Shown one piece after another: positions 1 to 6,591 of a stretch of 14,925 nucleotides of DNA. Origin of the DNA: an uncultured Lachnospiraceae bacterium (GTDB lineage Bacteria > Bacillota > Clostridia > Lachnospirales > Lachnospiraceae); contig CAJTZH010000066.1 of assembly GCA_910584325.1 (NCBI GenBank), forward strand, positions 1 to 14,925, given 5' to 3'. Position 1 is the stretch's first letter; every line of letters begins with the position of its first letter. Below the pieces are notes generated by a model. That model saw only the letters and a list, made by a program, of their open reading frames with translations. It searched no databases and was not told the origin of the DNA. The position numbers were made by a program, and so were the translations under genes.

Positions 1-43
1 TGCGCTGGCTATAAAATAAAATAGAGGACAGGTTGAAAAACAG

Positions 44-82
44 ATTCCCTCTGCGGATGGCTGAGGGAATTTTTATTTTTTT
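44..82 (+). terminator. Intrinsic terminator of an upstream unit
   Basis: An 8-bp perfect stem (ATTCCCTC at 44-51, GAGGGAAT at 63-70) encloses an 11-nt loop and is followed by a run of Ts at 71-82 broken by one A. This is a textbook Rho-independent terminator reading rightward. It closes transcription entering from the left. All three plus-strand frames hit a stop within the first 24 bases, so which of them, if any, is the tail of the upstream gene cannot be decided. Confidence 0.85.
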
Positions 83-90
83 ACAAATAA

Positions 91-135
91 ACAGTATAAA
101 ACAGTTGACAACAGTTCGGTACTGTTATATACTGT
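91..135 (+). promoter_or_regulatory. Promoter inside a phased ACAGT/ACTGT operator array
   Basis: A near-consensus sigma-A promoter is visible: TTGACA at 105-110, a 17-bp spacer, and TATACT at 128-133. It overlaps five pentameric half-sites, ACAGT at 91, 101 and 111 and its reverse complement ACTGT at 121 and 131. Each starts exactly 10 bp after the previous one. The 111/121 and 101/131 pairs are nested palindromes with the same centre (position 118). GntR-family regulators bind inverted repeats, and the next gene encodes one, so this is most likely its own operator, with repression by blocking RNA polymerase. Binding is inferred, the repeats are seen. Confidence 0.8.
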
Positions 136-157
136 TTATTGTAAAGGAGAACATCAT

Positions 158-529
158 ATGAATATTATTGTTAACAATTCTTCAATGCAGCCGATTTATG
201 AGCAGATTGGCGAGCAGATAAAGGGACTTATCATGAAAGGGGAACTGAAGTCCGACGATATGCTGCCGTCTGTGCGTACTTTGGCAAAAGAGTTAAGGGT
301 GAGCGCCCTGACGGTTAAAAAATCTTATGACACGCTGGAGCAGGAAGGCTTTGTTATTACAGTGCACGGTAAAGGAAGCTTTGTTGCGGCGGCAAACGCG
401 CAGCTTATGCTGGAGGAACGTAAGAAAGAAGTGGAGTCTGATTTTGACGCGGCAGTCCGCAAGGCAAGAAGCTGCGGTATGACAAATCAGGAGATTTGCG
501 ATTTAGTCGGTTTAATTTTGGAGGAATAG
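158..529 (+). CDS. GntR-family transcriptional repressor, YtrA subfamily
   Basis: This 123-residue protein is a DNA-binding repressor of the short YtrA type. Residues about 10-78 form the winged helix-turn-helix: PIYEQI, then the recognition segment with LPSVRTLAKELRVSALTVKKSY, and the wing with GKGSFVA. Only about 40 helical residues follow, as in YtrA members, which lack the large ligand-binding domain of other GntR families and use this tail to dimerise. The start ATG sits 8 nt after an AAAGGAG site. The stop lies 2 nt before the ABC ATPase start, so the two are co-transcribed and probably translationally coupled. In the YtrA group the regulator normally represses its own ABC transporter operon, often linked to cell-envelope antibiotic stress. 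The phased half-sites over the promoter fit such autoregulation. The inducing signal cannot be read from sequence. Confidence 0.93.
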   Translation: MNIIVNNSSMQPIYEQIGEQIKGLIMKGELKSDDMLPSVRTLAKELRVSALTVKKSYDTLEQEGFVITVHGKGSFVAAANAQLMLEERKKEVESDFDAAVRKARSCGMTNQEICDLVGLILEE

Positions 530-531
530 CT

Positions 532-1374
532 ATGTTAAGGTTGAATCATGTAAAAAAGGCATATGGAGATTTTACATTGTCGGTTTCGATGGAAGTAAAG
601 AAAGGGTATATTACAGGCATTATCGGACGAAACGGTGCAGGAAAAAGTACGACGTTTAAGGCGGTTCTCTCCCTGATACGTCCGGATGAAGGAGAGGTTA
701 CGATTTTTGGCAAGGACGCGAAAAAGCTGTCAGGGAAGGATAAGGAACAGCTTGGCGTAGCGCTTTCGGAAGCAGGGTTTTCCGAGTATCTTCGGGTTAC
801 GGATGTGGCAAAGATTATGAAAAACTGTTACCGGCAGTTTGACGAGAACGTTTTTCTTGACAGATGCAGGAACTTTGACCTGCCGGAGAATAAACAGATT
901 AAGGAGTTTTCCACAGGAATGAGGGCAAAATTAAAAGTACTCTGCGCGATGTCCCATAAAGCGAAGCTGCTTTTACTGGATGAACCGACGGCGGGACTCG
1001 ATGTTGTGGCGCGTGACGAACTGCTTGATATGATGCGGGAATATATGGAGGACGGCGAACATTCTATTTTAATCAGTTCGCATATTTCTACCGACCTGGA
1101 AGGGTTATGCGACGATTTATATTTAATACACGACGGTAAAATTCTTCTTCATGAGGAAACAGATAAACTGCTTTCAGATTACGGAATGTTAAAAGTAAGC
1201 GAAGAACAGTATCAGAACTTGGATAAACGCTTTGTTCTCGGAACATTGAAGGAATCATACGGTTACCGTCTGCTTACCAATGAAAAGCAGTATTATCAGG
1301 AGAACGCGCCGCAGGTTGTTGTGGAGAAAAGCAGTGTTGATGAAGTAATTTCCGTTATGACGAGAGGTGAGTAA
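532..1374 (+). CDS. ABC transporter ATP-binding protein (YtrB/CcmA-like)
   Basis: A 280-residue ATPase subunit of an ABC-2 type transporter that powers the neighbouring permease. Visible motifs are Walker A GRNGAGKST at 32-40, a degenerate signature STGMR at about 127-131, Walker B LLLLDE at 146-151, the D-loop GLD at 155-157 and the switch His at 184. After about residue 205 a C-terminal extension of some 75 residues follows, typical of this drug/peptide exporter class. An in-frame start exists at 496, but the ATG at 532 is preferred because it has GGAGG 7 nt upstream and begins exactly at the conserved beta strand (MLRLNHVKKAYG). It follows the GntR gene by 2 nt and its end abuts the permease start. 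The substrate is unknown. Confidence 0.93.
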   Translation: MLRLNHVKKAYGDFTLSVSMEVKKGYITGIIGRNGAGKSTTFKAVLSLIRPDEGEVTIFGKDAKKLSGKDKEQLGVALSEAGFSEYLRVTDVAKIMKNCYRQFDENVFLDRCRNFDLPENKQIKEFSTGMRAKLKVLCAMSHKAKLLLLDEPTAGLDVVARDELLDMMREYMEDGEHSILISSHISTDLEGLCDDLYLIHDGKILLHEETDKLLSDYGMLKVSEEQYQNLDKRFVLGTLKESYGYRLLTNEKQYYQENAPQVVVEKSSVDEVISVMTRGE

Positions 1375-1375
1375 A

Positions 1376-2026
1376 ATGAAAGGTTTATTAGTGAAAGATT
1401 TATGCCTGATGGCTACACAGAAACGGTTTTTTATATTGATACTCGGAGTGGGCGCGCTGCTCACATTCGGCGGGCAGGATATCATATTTGTCATGGGTTA
1501 TATGATGATGGTGTTCGGACTTTTTTCAGGAAGTACGATTTCGTATGACGATATGAATCATGGCATGGGCTTTCTGATGACGCTGCCTGTCAGCAGAAAG
1601 CAGTATGTGAGGAGTAAATATTTGTTTATGTTTCTTATGATTGCCGTATCACTGGTGGTTTCTGTCCTGTTTAGCTTTTTAGGCAGTACTGTGGGAACTG
1701 TTATGCTGCCGCAGGATATGGTGGGAACTGCAATTGTGATTTCCGCGGTTATGGCGGTGCTTGTCAGTGTTTTTATGGTGTTAATTTTCAAATTCGGCGC
1801 GGAGCAGGCAAGAGTGGTGATAGCGGTGCTCGCCGGAATCGGTTTTTTTGTGGCATGGATTTTTCAGTTTATCGGTGAGAAAATGGACGGGAAACTGCTG
1901 ATTAATTTAAATATCGCCAATCTGAGTAACGAGGTTGTTGTGCTTGGCTGCGTGGGAATAGCCGCATTTGTGATACTGGTTACTTACATTATTGCCGTAA
2001 AAGTCATGGAAAATAAGGAATTTTAG
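1376..2026 (+). CDS. ABC-2 type transporter permease, six-helix
   Basis: A 216-residue integral membrane protein, the partner of the preceding ATPase. Hydrophobic segments lie at roughly 18-34, 36-53, 83-105, 116-139, 146-166 and 188-210, giving six helices. The cytoplasmic stretch after the second helix contains ISYDD and the LPVSRKQYVRSKY motif, characteristic of the small ABC-2 permeases found beside YtrA regulators. A GTG start at 1367 overlapping the ATPase gene is possible, but it lacks a ribosome site. The ATG at 1376 has AGAGG 8 nt upstream, and the protein then begins MKGLLVKDL as is usual in the family. It is the last gene of the GntR operon, because a new promoter begins 4 nt after its stop. 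The transported compound cannot be told. Confidence 0.88.
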   Translation: MKGLLVKDLCLMATQKRFFILILGVGALLTFGGQDIIFVMGYMMMVFGLFSGSTISYDDMNHGMGFLMTLPVSRKQYVRSKYLFMFLMIAVSLVVSVLFSFLGSTVGTVMLPQDMVGTAIVISAVMAVLVSVFMVLIFKFGAEQARVVIAVLAGIGFFVAWIFQFIGEKMDGKLLINLNIANLSNEVVVLGCVGIAAFVILVTYIIAVKVMENKEF

Positions 2027-2029
2027 GAT

Positions 2030-2058
2030 TTGCAAAACCTGTCGGATTTTCATATAAT
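2030..2058 (+). promoter_or_regulatory. Sigma-A promoter for the lipid kinase unit
   Basis: TTGCAA at 2030-2035 is separated by exactly 17 bp from a perfect TATAAT at 2053-2058. Transcription would start near 2065, leaving a leader of about 35 nt. The promoter begins 4 bp after the permease stop, so the lipid kinase and following genes can be expressed independently of the GntR operon. Confidence 0.7.
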
Positions 2059-2073
2059 AGAGAAAAGTGTCAT

Positions 2074-2085
2074 TGAAAATTTTCA
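2074..2085. promoter_or_regulatory. 12-bp perfect palindrome in the lipid kinase leader
   Basis: TGAAAATTTTCA is a perfect palindrome between the predicted transcription start and the ribosome site AGGGG at 2087-2091. It could be an operator for an unidentified dimeric regulator. AT-rich palindromes of this length also arise by chance, so the call is tentative. Confidence 0.25.
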
Positions 2086-2100
2086 CAGGGGATGAAGCAG

Positions 2101-2994
2101 ATGATTTACATGTTATATAATCCGTTATCCAATAACGGGCACGGATATGAGGATGTCGTGCGGTTAAAGACGATTTTGGGCACAGACGCGCGGTATATGG
2201 ATATCACGACGATTGATACGAAGAAGTTTTATCGCGGACTTCTTGAGAACGACGAGATTATTTTGTCCGGCGGAGACGGAACGATTAACCGCTTTATCAA
2301 TGATATTTATGACGTGGAATCCGGGATTCTTATCCGTTATTTTAAGTCCGGCTGTGGAAATGATTTTGCGAACGATGTCAGAAATGCGTTTTCTGACGGG
2401 TTCGTAGAGCTGAATCCGTATATGAAGAATCTTCCGACAATAACGGTGAACGGACAGAAACGGTATTTTCTGAATGGAATCGGGTACGGCGTGGACGGAT
2501 ACTGTTGTGAGAAGTCGGATGAACTCAAGAAAAAATCAGGACGCCGAATCAATTATTCCCTTATCGCGCTGCGGGGGCTGCTTTTTGACTACAAACCGTG
2601 CAACGCCGTGGTGACGGTGGACGGGGAAGCGTATTCTTACACGCATGTACTGATGTCGCCGGTTATGAATGGCAGGTTTTACGGCGGAGGCGTTATGATT
2701 GCGCCCGCGCAGAACCGTCTGAACGAGGAAGGAACGGTGACGGTGGTGACGGTTCACGACCTGGAAAAATGTAAGGCGCTTTTCATTTTCCCGAAGATTT
2801 ATTCGGGAAGGCATATCCGGCATACGGACGTGGTTGCGGTTCATACGGGGCATGAGATAACGGTGAAATTTGAAAATCCGACGCCGCTTCAGATAGACGG
2901 GGAGACCGTCAGCAGCGTAACAAAATTTACGGTTGAATCCGGCGTAAAAAATCACAACTCACAGGTGTTTGACAAAGAAATAAAAGGAGCTTAA
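2101..2994 (+). CDS. Diacylglycerol kinase family lipid kinase (YegS/BmrU-like)
   Basis: A 297-residue soluble kinase of the DAGK catalytic-domain superfamily, which phosphorylates a lipid hydroxyl (diacylglycerol or a related lipid) at the inner membrane face using ATP. The nucleotide-binding motif SGGDGT lies at 56-61. GCGNDFA at 84-90 corresponds to the usual GTGNDFA, with Cys replacing Thr. NGIGYG at 125-130, GGGVMIAP at 195-202 and the C-terminal QIDGE at 264-268 complete the family pattern, and length is normal. An ATG at 2092 is in frame, but AGGGG at 2087-2091 leaves no spacing for it. The ATG at 2101 has 9 nt spacing and starts at the first beta strand (MIYMLYNPLS). It is followed after 5 nt by the DUF3842 gene. 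The exact lipid substrate is unknown. Confidence 0.92.
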   Translation: MIYMLYNPLSNNGHGYEDVVRLKTILGTDARYMDITTIDTKKFYRGLLENDEIILSGGDGTINRFINDIYDVESGILIRYFKSGCGNDFANDVRNAFSDGFVELNPYMKNLPTITVNGQKRYFLNGIGYGVDGYCCEKSDELKKKSGRRINYSLIALRGLLFDYKPCNAVVTVDGEAYSYTHVLMSPVMNGRFYGGGVMIAPAQNRLNEEGTVTVVTVHDLEKCKALFIFPKIYSGRHIRHTDVVAVHTGHEITVKFENPTPLQIDGETVSSVTKFTVESGVKNHNSQVFDKEIKGA

Positions 2995-2999
2995 AATAA

Positions 3000-3410
3000 A
3001 TGAAAGTGGTTATTATAGACGGTCAGGGCGGCAGAATCGGGCAGTCTCTTGTGGAGAAAATTAAAGAGGCAAAGATTTCCTGCGATATTACGGCAATCGG
3101 CACAAACAGCGCCGCGACAGCCGCGATGTTAAAAGCGGGAGCCGACAGGGGTGCGACGGGTGAAAATCCGGTGCTTGTGGCGTGCAGGGACGCAGACGTG
3201 ATTATGGGACCGCTCGGCATTATCGCCGCGGATTCCCTCATGGGGGAGATTACCGCCGATATGGCGGCAGCGGTCGCAAGATGCAGTGCTGTTAAAGTGC
3301 TGCTCCCGGTCAATATGTGCAAAAAGATTGTGGCGGGCACGCGTTCCATGACGATGAGCGCTCTGATTAGTGAAGCTGTCACGCAGCTTAGGGAAATGAT
3401 AACCGCGTAA
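3000..3410 (+). CDS. DUF3842 family protein
   Basis: A 136-residue cytoplasmic protein that I recognise as DUF3842, a Firmicutes family without assigned function. It begins with a Rossmann-like beta strand and glycine loop (VVIIDGQGGRIG, residues 3-14), suggesting nucleotide or cofactor binding. It continues with alternating strands and Ala-rich helices and a conserved LLPVNMC segment near residues 100-106. The ATG at 3000 lies 10 nt after an AAAGGAG site that overlaps the end of the lipid kinase gene, so the two are co-transcribed. The next gene downstream is an ECF-transporter S component, 74 nt away. If this pairing is conserved elsewhere, the protein may help handle or sense the imported vitamin or cofactor. 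That role is inference from context only. Confidence 0.85.
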   Translation: MKVVIIDGQGGRIGQSLVEKIKEAKISCDITAIGTNSAATAAMLKAGADRGATGENPVLVACRDADVIMGPLGIIAADSLMGEITADMAAAVARCSAVKVLLPVNMCKKIVAGTRSMTMSALISEAVTQLREMITA

Positions 3411-3423
3411 ATATGTTTTATTT

Positions 3424-3478
3424 CTGCCATGAAGGCAGTTCTCCCGTTCAAGACAGGAAATTTATATCTAAGGGAGAA
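3424..3478 (+). promoter_or_regulatory. Structured leader that can hide the ECF S component ribosome site
   Basis: Two adjacent hairpins can form in the 74-nt gap before the transporter gene. CTGCC (3424-3428) pairs with GGCAG (3434-3438) around a 5-nt loop. Immediately after, TTCTCCC (3439-3445) is perfectly complementary to GGGAGAA (3472-3478), which contains the AGGGAG ribosome site (3471-3476) of the gene starting at 3485. Translation would be blocked when this second stem forms. I could not match it to a known riboswitch class. The 26-nt loop and absence of a T-run make a terminator unlikely. Confidence 0.45.
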
Positions 3479-3484
3479 TCAGAA

Positions 3485-4045
3485 ATGAGTAACATCAAAA
3501 AAAGTACAACAAATATGGTGACGGCGGCGCTTTGCCTGGCGCTTTGCCTGGTGCTTCCGTTTTTGACGGGGCAGGTGCCGCAGATTGGAAACATGCTCTG
3601 TCCGATGCATTTTCCGGTACTGGTCTGCGGTTTTGTCTGTGGACCGCTATACGGGGCGGCAGTGGGATTTGCGGCGCCGCTTCTTCGGTACGCGCTGTTT
3701 GGGATGCCTCCGGTTTTGCCGACAGGGCTTGCCATGTGCTTTGAACTTGCGGTTTACGGCGGGATTTCAGGGTTGTTATACAGATTCCTGCCAAAAACAA
3801 AGGTCAATGTTTTTGTATCGCTTATCGCCGCAATGTTAGCGGGAAGAGTATGCTGGGGTATTGTCCGTGTCATTTTGACGAGTGCGGGGCAGTACGCGTT
3901 TACCTGGCAGGCGTTTATGGCGGGCGCGTTTTTGAACGCGGTGCCGGGAATCGTATTGCAGATTGTGATTGTTCCGGTGATTGTACTGGCGGTGGAAAAA
4001 CAGCAGAGAGCTGAAAATACAGTGATTAAGCAGGAGTGTTTATGA
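3485..4045 (+). CDS. ECF transporter S component (substrate unassigned)
   Basis: A 186-residue membrane protein that binds a vitamin or precursor for an energy-coupling factor transporter, working with a shared EcfT/EcfA module encoded elsewhere. Hydrophobic segments lie at about 10-29, 42-64, 75-99, 108-132 and 145-172. The first helix carries A15xxxA19, the pattern S components use to dock onto EcfT. The loop MLCPMHFPVLVCGFVCGP and the segment GAAVGFAAPLLRYALFGMPP are typical of the family. An in-frame start at 3413 exists, but the ATG at 3485 has AGGGAG 8 nt upstream and gives a normal N-terminus. Its stop overlaps the MoxR-like gene start (ATGA). The substrate could be a pantothenate, thiamine, queuosine or cobalamin precursor; I cannot choose among them. 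Confidence 0.85.
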   Translation: MSNIKKSTTNMVTAALCLALCLVLPFLTGQVPQIGNMLCPMHFPVLVCGFVCGPLYGAAVGFAAPLLRYALFGMPPVLPTGLAMCFELAVYGGISGLLYRFLPKTKVNVFVSLIAAMLAGRVCWGIVRVILTSAGQYAFTWQAFMAGAFLNAVPGIVLQIVIVPVIVLAVEKQQRAENTVIKQECL

Positions 4046-4632
4046 TAAAACCAATTCTTGAAAATTTGAATGCCGCGATTATCGGCAAGGATGAGGTATC
4101 AAAATTGATTCTGACGGCAATGCTTGCCGGAGGTCATGTTTTGATTGAGGATGTGCCGGGAGTGGGTAAGACGACATTTGCCAATACGCTTGCAAAAACT
4201 GTGGATTGCAAATTTTCAAGAATCCAGTTTACGCCTGACACGATGCCGAGCGATATCACAGGATCTTCTATTTATAATTACGAACAGCATTGTTTTGAGT
4301 ATGTTGAAGGTGCGATTATGAGCAATATTATTCTCGCGGACGAGATTAACAGAACTTCTCCGAAGACGCAGGCAGCTCTTTTAGAGGCGATGGAGGAGGG
4401 AAGAGTGACGGTTGACAGCAAAAGCTACGAATTGCCGCAGCCGTTTATGGTTATCGCTACGCAGAATCCCGTGATGCAGAGAGGTACATATTACCTGCCG
4501 GAATCCCAGCTTGACCGTTTTATGATGAAGCTTAGCGTGGGATATCCAAAGAGAGAGGACGCGGTTCTGATTGTCAGAAACGTGATGGGAAAAGGTACCG
4601 GTTTGCGGACGGAACCGGTTATCAATGCGTGA
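4042..4632 (+). pseudogene. Truncated MoxR-family AAA+ ATPase
   Basis: This 196-residue reading frame covers only the nucleotide-binding part of a MoxR ATPase, a family usually 310-330 residues long that acts as a chaperone with DUF58/VWA proteins. Walker A GVGKTT is at 40-45, Walker B IILADEINR at 96-104, sensor 1 ATQNP at 139-143, and the arginine-finger region SQLDRF at 155-160. The protein stops after RTEPVINA. The C-terminal helical lid with sensor 2 (TR...GaSPR) is missing. The sequence then enters transglutaminase-like coding sequence in another frame, so a deletion has removed the MoxR tail, the usual DUF58 gene and the start of the transglutaminase gene. The ATG at 4042 overlaps the S component stop and has CAGGAG upstream. 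A residual ATP-binding fragment could still be made, but normal function is unlikely. Confidence 0.8.
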
Positions 4633-5985
4633 AAATATTGCGGTTGAAATTCAGTATCAGTGGGGATATCGTGAATCAAACGGTATTTTTCATTACGGCT
4701 ATACGGCATATTCGGATTCGGCGTTCTCATTGTCCAAAAGTATTATGGATAGTGATATTGCACAGCTGATGCTTTTGGGGAAGAGGACGAAGCGTAATTT
4801 TTATCTGAAGGGCAATGTGTGCGACAGTTTTAACGGCAGCGGATGGGAAACCTTAACGGATGAAGAAACGCTCCCGGCGGATACGGATGCGCTGATGACG
4901 CTGTATGCAATTTTTTCCCATACACAGGATGAGGAAACGCTGCAAAAATTTCTGAATGTGCATGAGCAGGAAATTACGCTGTTAAATATCAAAACACAGT
5001 CGCTTTTTTATCCGCTCAAGTCTCTATGCATCACGGCGGACAATCTTCGGCAGGCGGGCGATAATATCAGAACAGGGAAAATGAACAAGAGAGGCTATTC
5101 GTATTCCTATCAGTTTGTGGATTTAGATTACGCAAGTCCCGAGCTTTTTCTGTCATTGAGGAAAGCAACCGAATCGCATACGATGAAGAAATTTACAACC
5201 TGATGTTTGAATAGATGAAGGAATATTACAATGTGGAGCTTGAAAGACTGCCGTTTTCTGTATTTCTTGAGGAAGTAAATAAGGGACGGGCGGCGGTTTT
5301 ACAGCAGTATACGGCGCTTGGGGATGGAGTTTCAGAGCGGGTGAGGACGCTTGCGGATAGTGTTAGCGCGGAGTGCGCGGGCAGTTATGAGAAGGCGAAA
5401 GCGCTGGAACGCTATCTTTATCAGTACCATTACAGTAAATCAATTGACGTACCGGCGGATGCAAATATGCTGGACTGGTTTCTGTTTGAAGGACGCGAGG
5501 GGTATTGCGCCCACTATGCCACGGCGCTTGCCGTCATGCTTCGCTGCGTAGGCATCCCGTCAAGAATCGAGGAAGAGACGGTTTTTGAGCTTCCGTTTGA
5601 GGAGGAGGCAGATACGAAGGAAACCGGCGAAAACATCTGGATAATGATGCTTGTCCTGCTTGGCGGAATGGTCATAAGCATTGCAGGAATTCTGTTTATT
5701 CTGGTGCTGCGCAAAAGAAATCTGTTAAGGAAAAGCGGCGACCCGGATGTGATTTTGCACCATCTCCTGTTTTTACTGGGAAAAACATATTTTCCGAAAG
5801 AAGACGGCGAGACTCTGGCGGAATATTTTGAACGGATTTTTGGGAGCGGGCGGCTGTCTGAGGAGTCGCAAAAGCGGCTTAGCGCGGTTTTGGGGCGGAT
5901 GGAGCGGTACTGGTATGGGGACGGTCATATGGAGGAGGAAGACGTGAGGGAGCTGAGAGATGTAAGGGACGTTTTTTTGAAATGA
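4625..5985 (+). pseudogene. Decayed transglutaminase-like membrane protein gene
   Basis: Remnant of a TgpA-like protein (N-terminal helices, extracytoplasmic transglutaminase core, C-terminal membrane helix and DUF4129-like tail). The frame beginning at 4625 encodes the pre-core part (for example FYLKGNVCDSFNGSGWE) and stops at 5203. The continuation lies in another frame: from 5161 one reads ESNRIAYDEEIYNLMFE, then TAG at 5212-5214, then MKEYYNVELERLP onward to 5985. So there is one frameshift near 5155-5163 and one in-frame amber codon. The core keeps its nucleophile region GYCAHYATA (Cys codon near 5506), but jumps from GIPSRIEE straight to the C-terminal membrane helix (NIWIMMLVLLGGM, about 5635-5710). 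The catalytic His and Asp are therefore lost through an internal deletion. The N-terminal helices are also gone. It sits directly against the truncated MoxR gene. Confidence 0.82.
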
Positions 5986-6002
5986 TGTATTAAAAAAAAT
6001 AC

Positions 6003-6031
6003 TTGATTTTTCCTGTGGAAAAGAGTATATT
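6003..6031 (+). promoter_or_regulatory. Promoter for the DUF4854-like lipoprotein gene
   Basis: TTGATT at 6003-6008 is separated by 17 bp from TATATT at 6026-6031, giving a start near 6038 and a leader of about 35 nt. A perfect TATAAT also occurs at 6045-6050, but it lacks a -35 partner at proper spacing and would start transcription at the ribosome site (AGGAGAG, 6059-6065), so the upstream pair is preferred. Confidence 0.5.
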
Positions 6032-6072
6032 GTCTCTTGTCAAATATAATAGGAAAATAGGAGAGTGTGACA

Positions 6073-6507
6073 ATGAAAAAATTTACTAAAGTTTTTGCAA
6101 TGATGATGGCACTTGTTATGATGGTACTCGCTGTCGGCTGTGGTGCGAAGAAGTACACAACCGTTGAGGACTGGTACAAGGATAACACCAAAGAGTTTGC
6201 AGAGATTGAGAAGCAGCTGAACGAAGGTCAGACAGACGGTAAGATGTCTATTTACTGTGAAGAAAATGTTATCGTTTACAAGCTTGAGATGAACGAGAAC
6301 ATTTTTGACGGCGATGCTGAGACAAATGAACTGATTAAGACGACATTTGATTCTATGTTCGAAGCGCAGAAGGATACATACACAAGTCTGATTGACAGTG
6401 TTGCGGAGGAGTGCAAGATTGACGCGTCTAAGATTTCAGTACGTATCGATGTATTCGACTCGACAACAACAACAGACGCAGGCTATTCTATCTCATTAAC
6501 AAAGTAA
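6073..6507 (+). CDS. Small lipoprotein, DUF4854-like
   Basis: A 144-residue exported lipoprotein. The signal peptide is a lysine start (MKKFTK) followed by a Met/Ala/Leu/Val-rich core and the lipobox LAVGC, with Cys23 as the lipidated residue. The mature part begins with YTTVEDWYKDN and has the mixed helix-strand pattern and the acidic, Thr-rich character I associate with DUF4854, a family of uncharacterised lipoproteins common in Lachnospiraceae. Family assignment is from memory of the pattern. A GTG at 6067 is in frame, but the ATG at 6073 has AGGAGAG with 7 nt spacing and puts the lysines directly after Met. The gene is a single transcription unit with its own promoter and a strong terminator. 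It uses smooth, high-expression-like codons compared with the decayed genes to its left. Its function is unknown. Confidence 0.8.
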   Translation: MKKFTKVFAMMMALVMMVLAVGCGAKKYTTVEDWYKDNTKEFAEIEKQLNEGQTDGKMSIYCEENVIVYKLEMNENIFDGDAETNELIKTTFDSMFEAQKDTYTSLIDSVAEECKIDASKISVRIDVFDSTTTTDAGYSISLTK

Positions 6508-6520
6508 TAAAAAACATAAG

Positions 6521-6555
6521 CTGCCGTTCTTACGAGAGTAAGACGGCAGTTTTTT
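6521..6555. terminator. Bidirectional terminator between convergent genes
   Basis: CTGCCGT plus CTTAC (6521-6527, 6529-6533, with one bulged T) pairs with GTAAG plus ACGGCAG (6538-6549) around a GAGA loop. Six Ts follow on the plus strand (6550-6555). On the minus strand the hairpin is followed, after a few bases, by a T-run (complement of the A-run at 6508-6514). It can serve both the lipoprotein gene and the converging amidohydrolase. Confidence 0.9.
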
Positions 6556-6591
6556 CGTATATCTGTCTTTTAGAGTGGTTCTGACAGCAAA

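Noticed and set aside
2536..2955. Long minus-strand open frame opposite the lipid kinase
   Set aside because: Composition is Arg/His-rich with no recognisable fold and no ribosome site; it is the antisense shadow of a clear kinase gene.
3023..3451. 142-codon minus-strand open frame opposite DUF3842
   Set aside because: Fully antisense to a recognised family gene; Ala/Ser-rich without motif or good initiation signal.
3413..3484. Upstream in-frame extension of the ECF S component
   Set aside because: The extension is polar and unlike the family N-terminus; the ATG at 3485 has a proper ribosome site.
3413..3484. Known preQ1 riboswitch before the S component
   Set aside because: The characteristic preQ1-I A-rich tail and the preQ1-II stem arrangement are not seen; only ribosome-site pairing is supported.
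4625..5203. Stand-alone new gene starting at 4625
   Set aside because: Its sequence begins abruptly in the middle of a transglutaminase-family protein, has no ribosome site, and continues in another frame downstream, so it is part of a pseudogene.
5988..6012. GTATT/AATAC hairpin after the transglutaminase remnant as a terminator
   Set aside because: Only five AT-rich base pairs around an A-run; too weak, and the following Ts are interrupted.
6045..6050. Perfect TATAAT before the DUF4854-like gene as the main promoter
   Set aside because: No -35 at 16-18 bp spacing, and the start would fall at the ribosome site.
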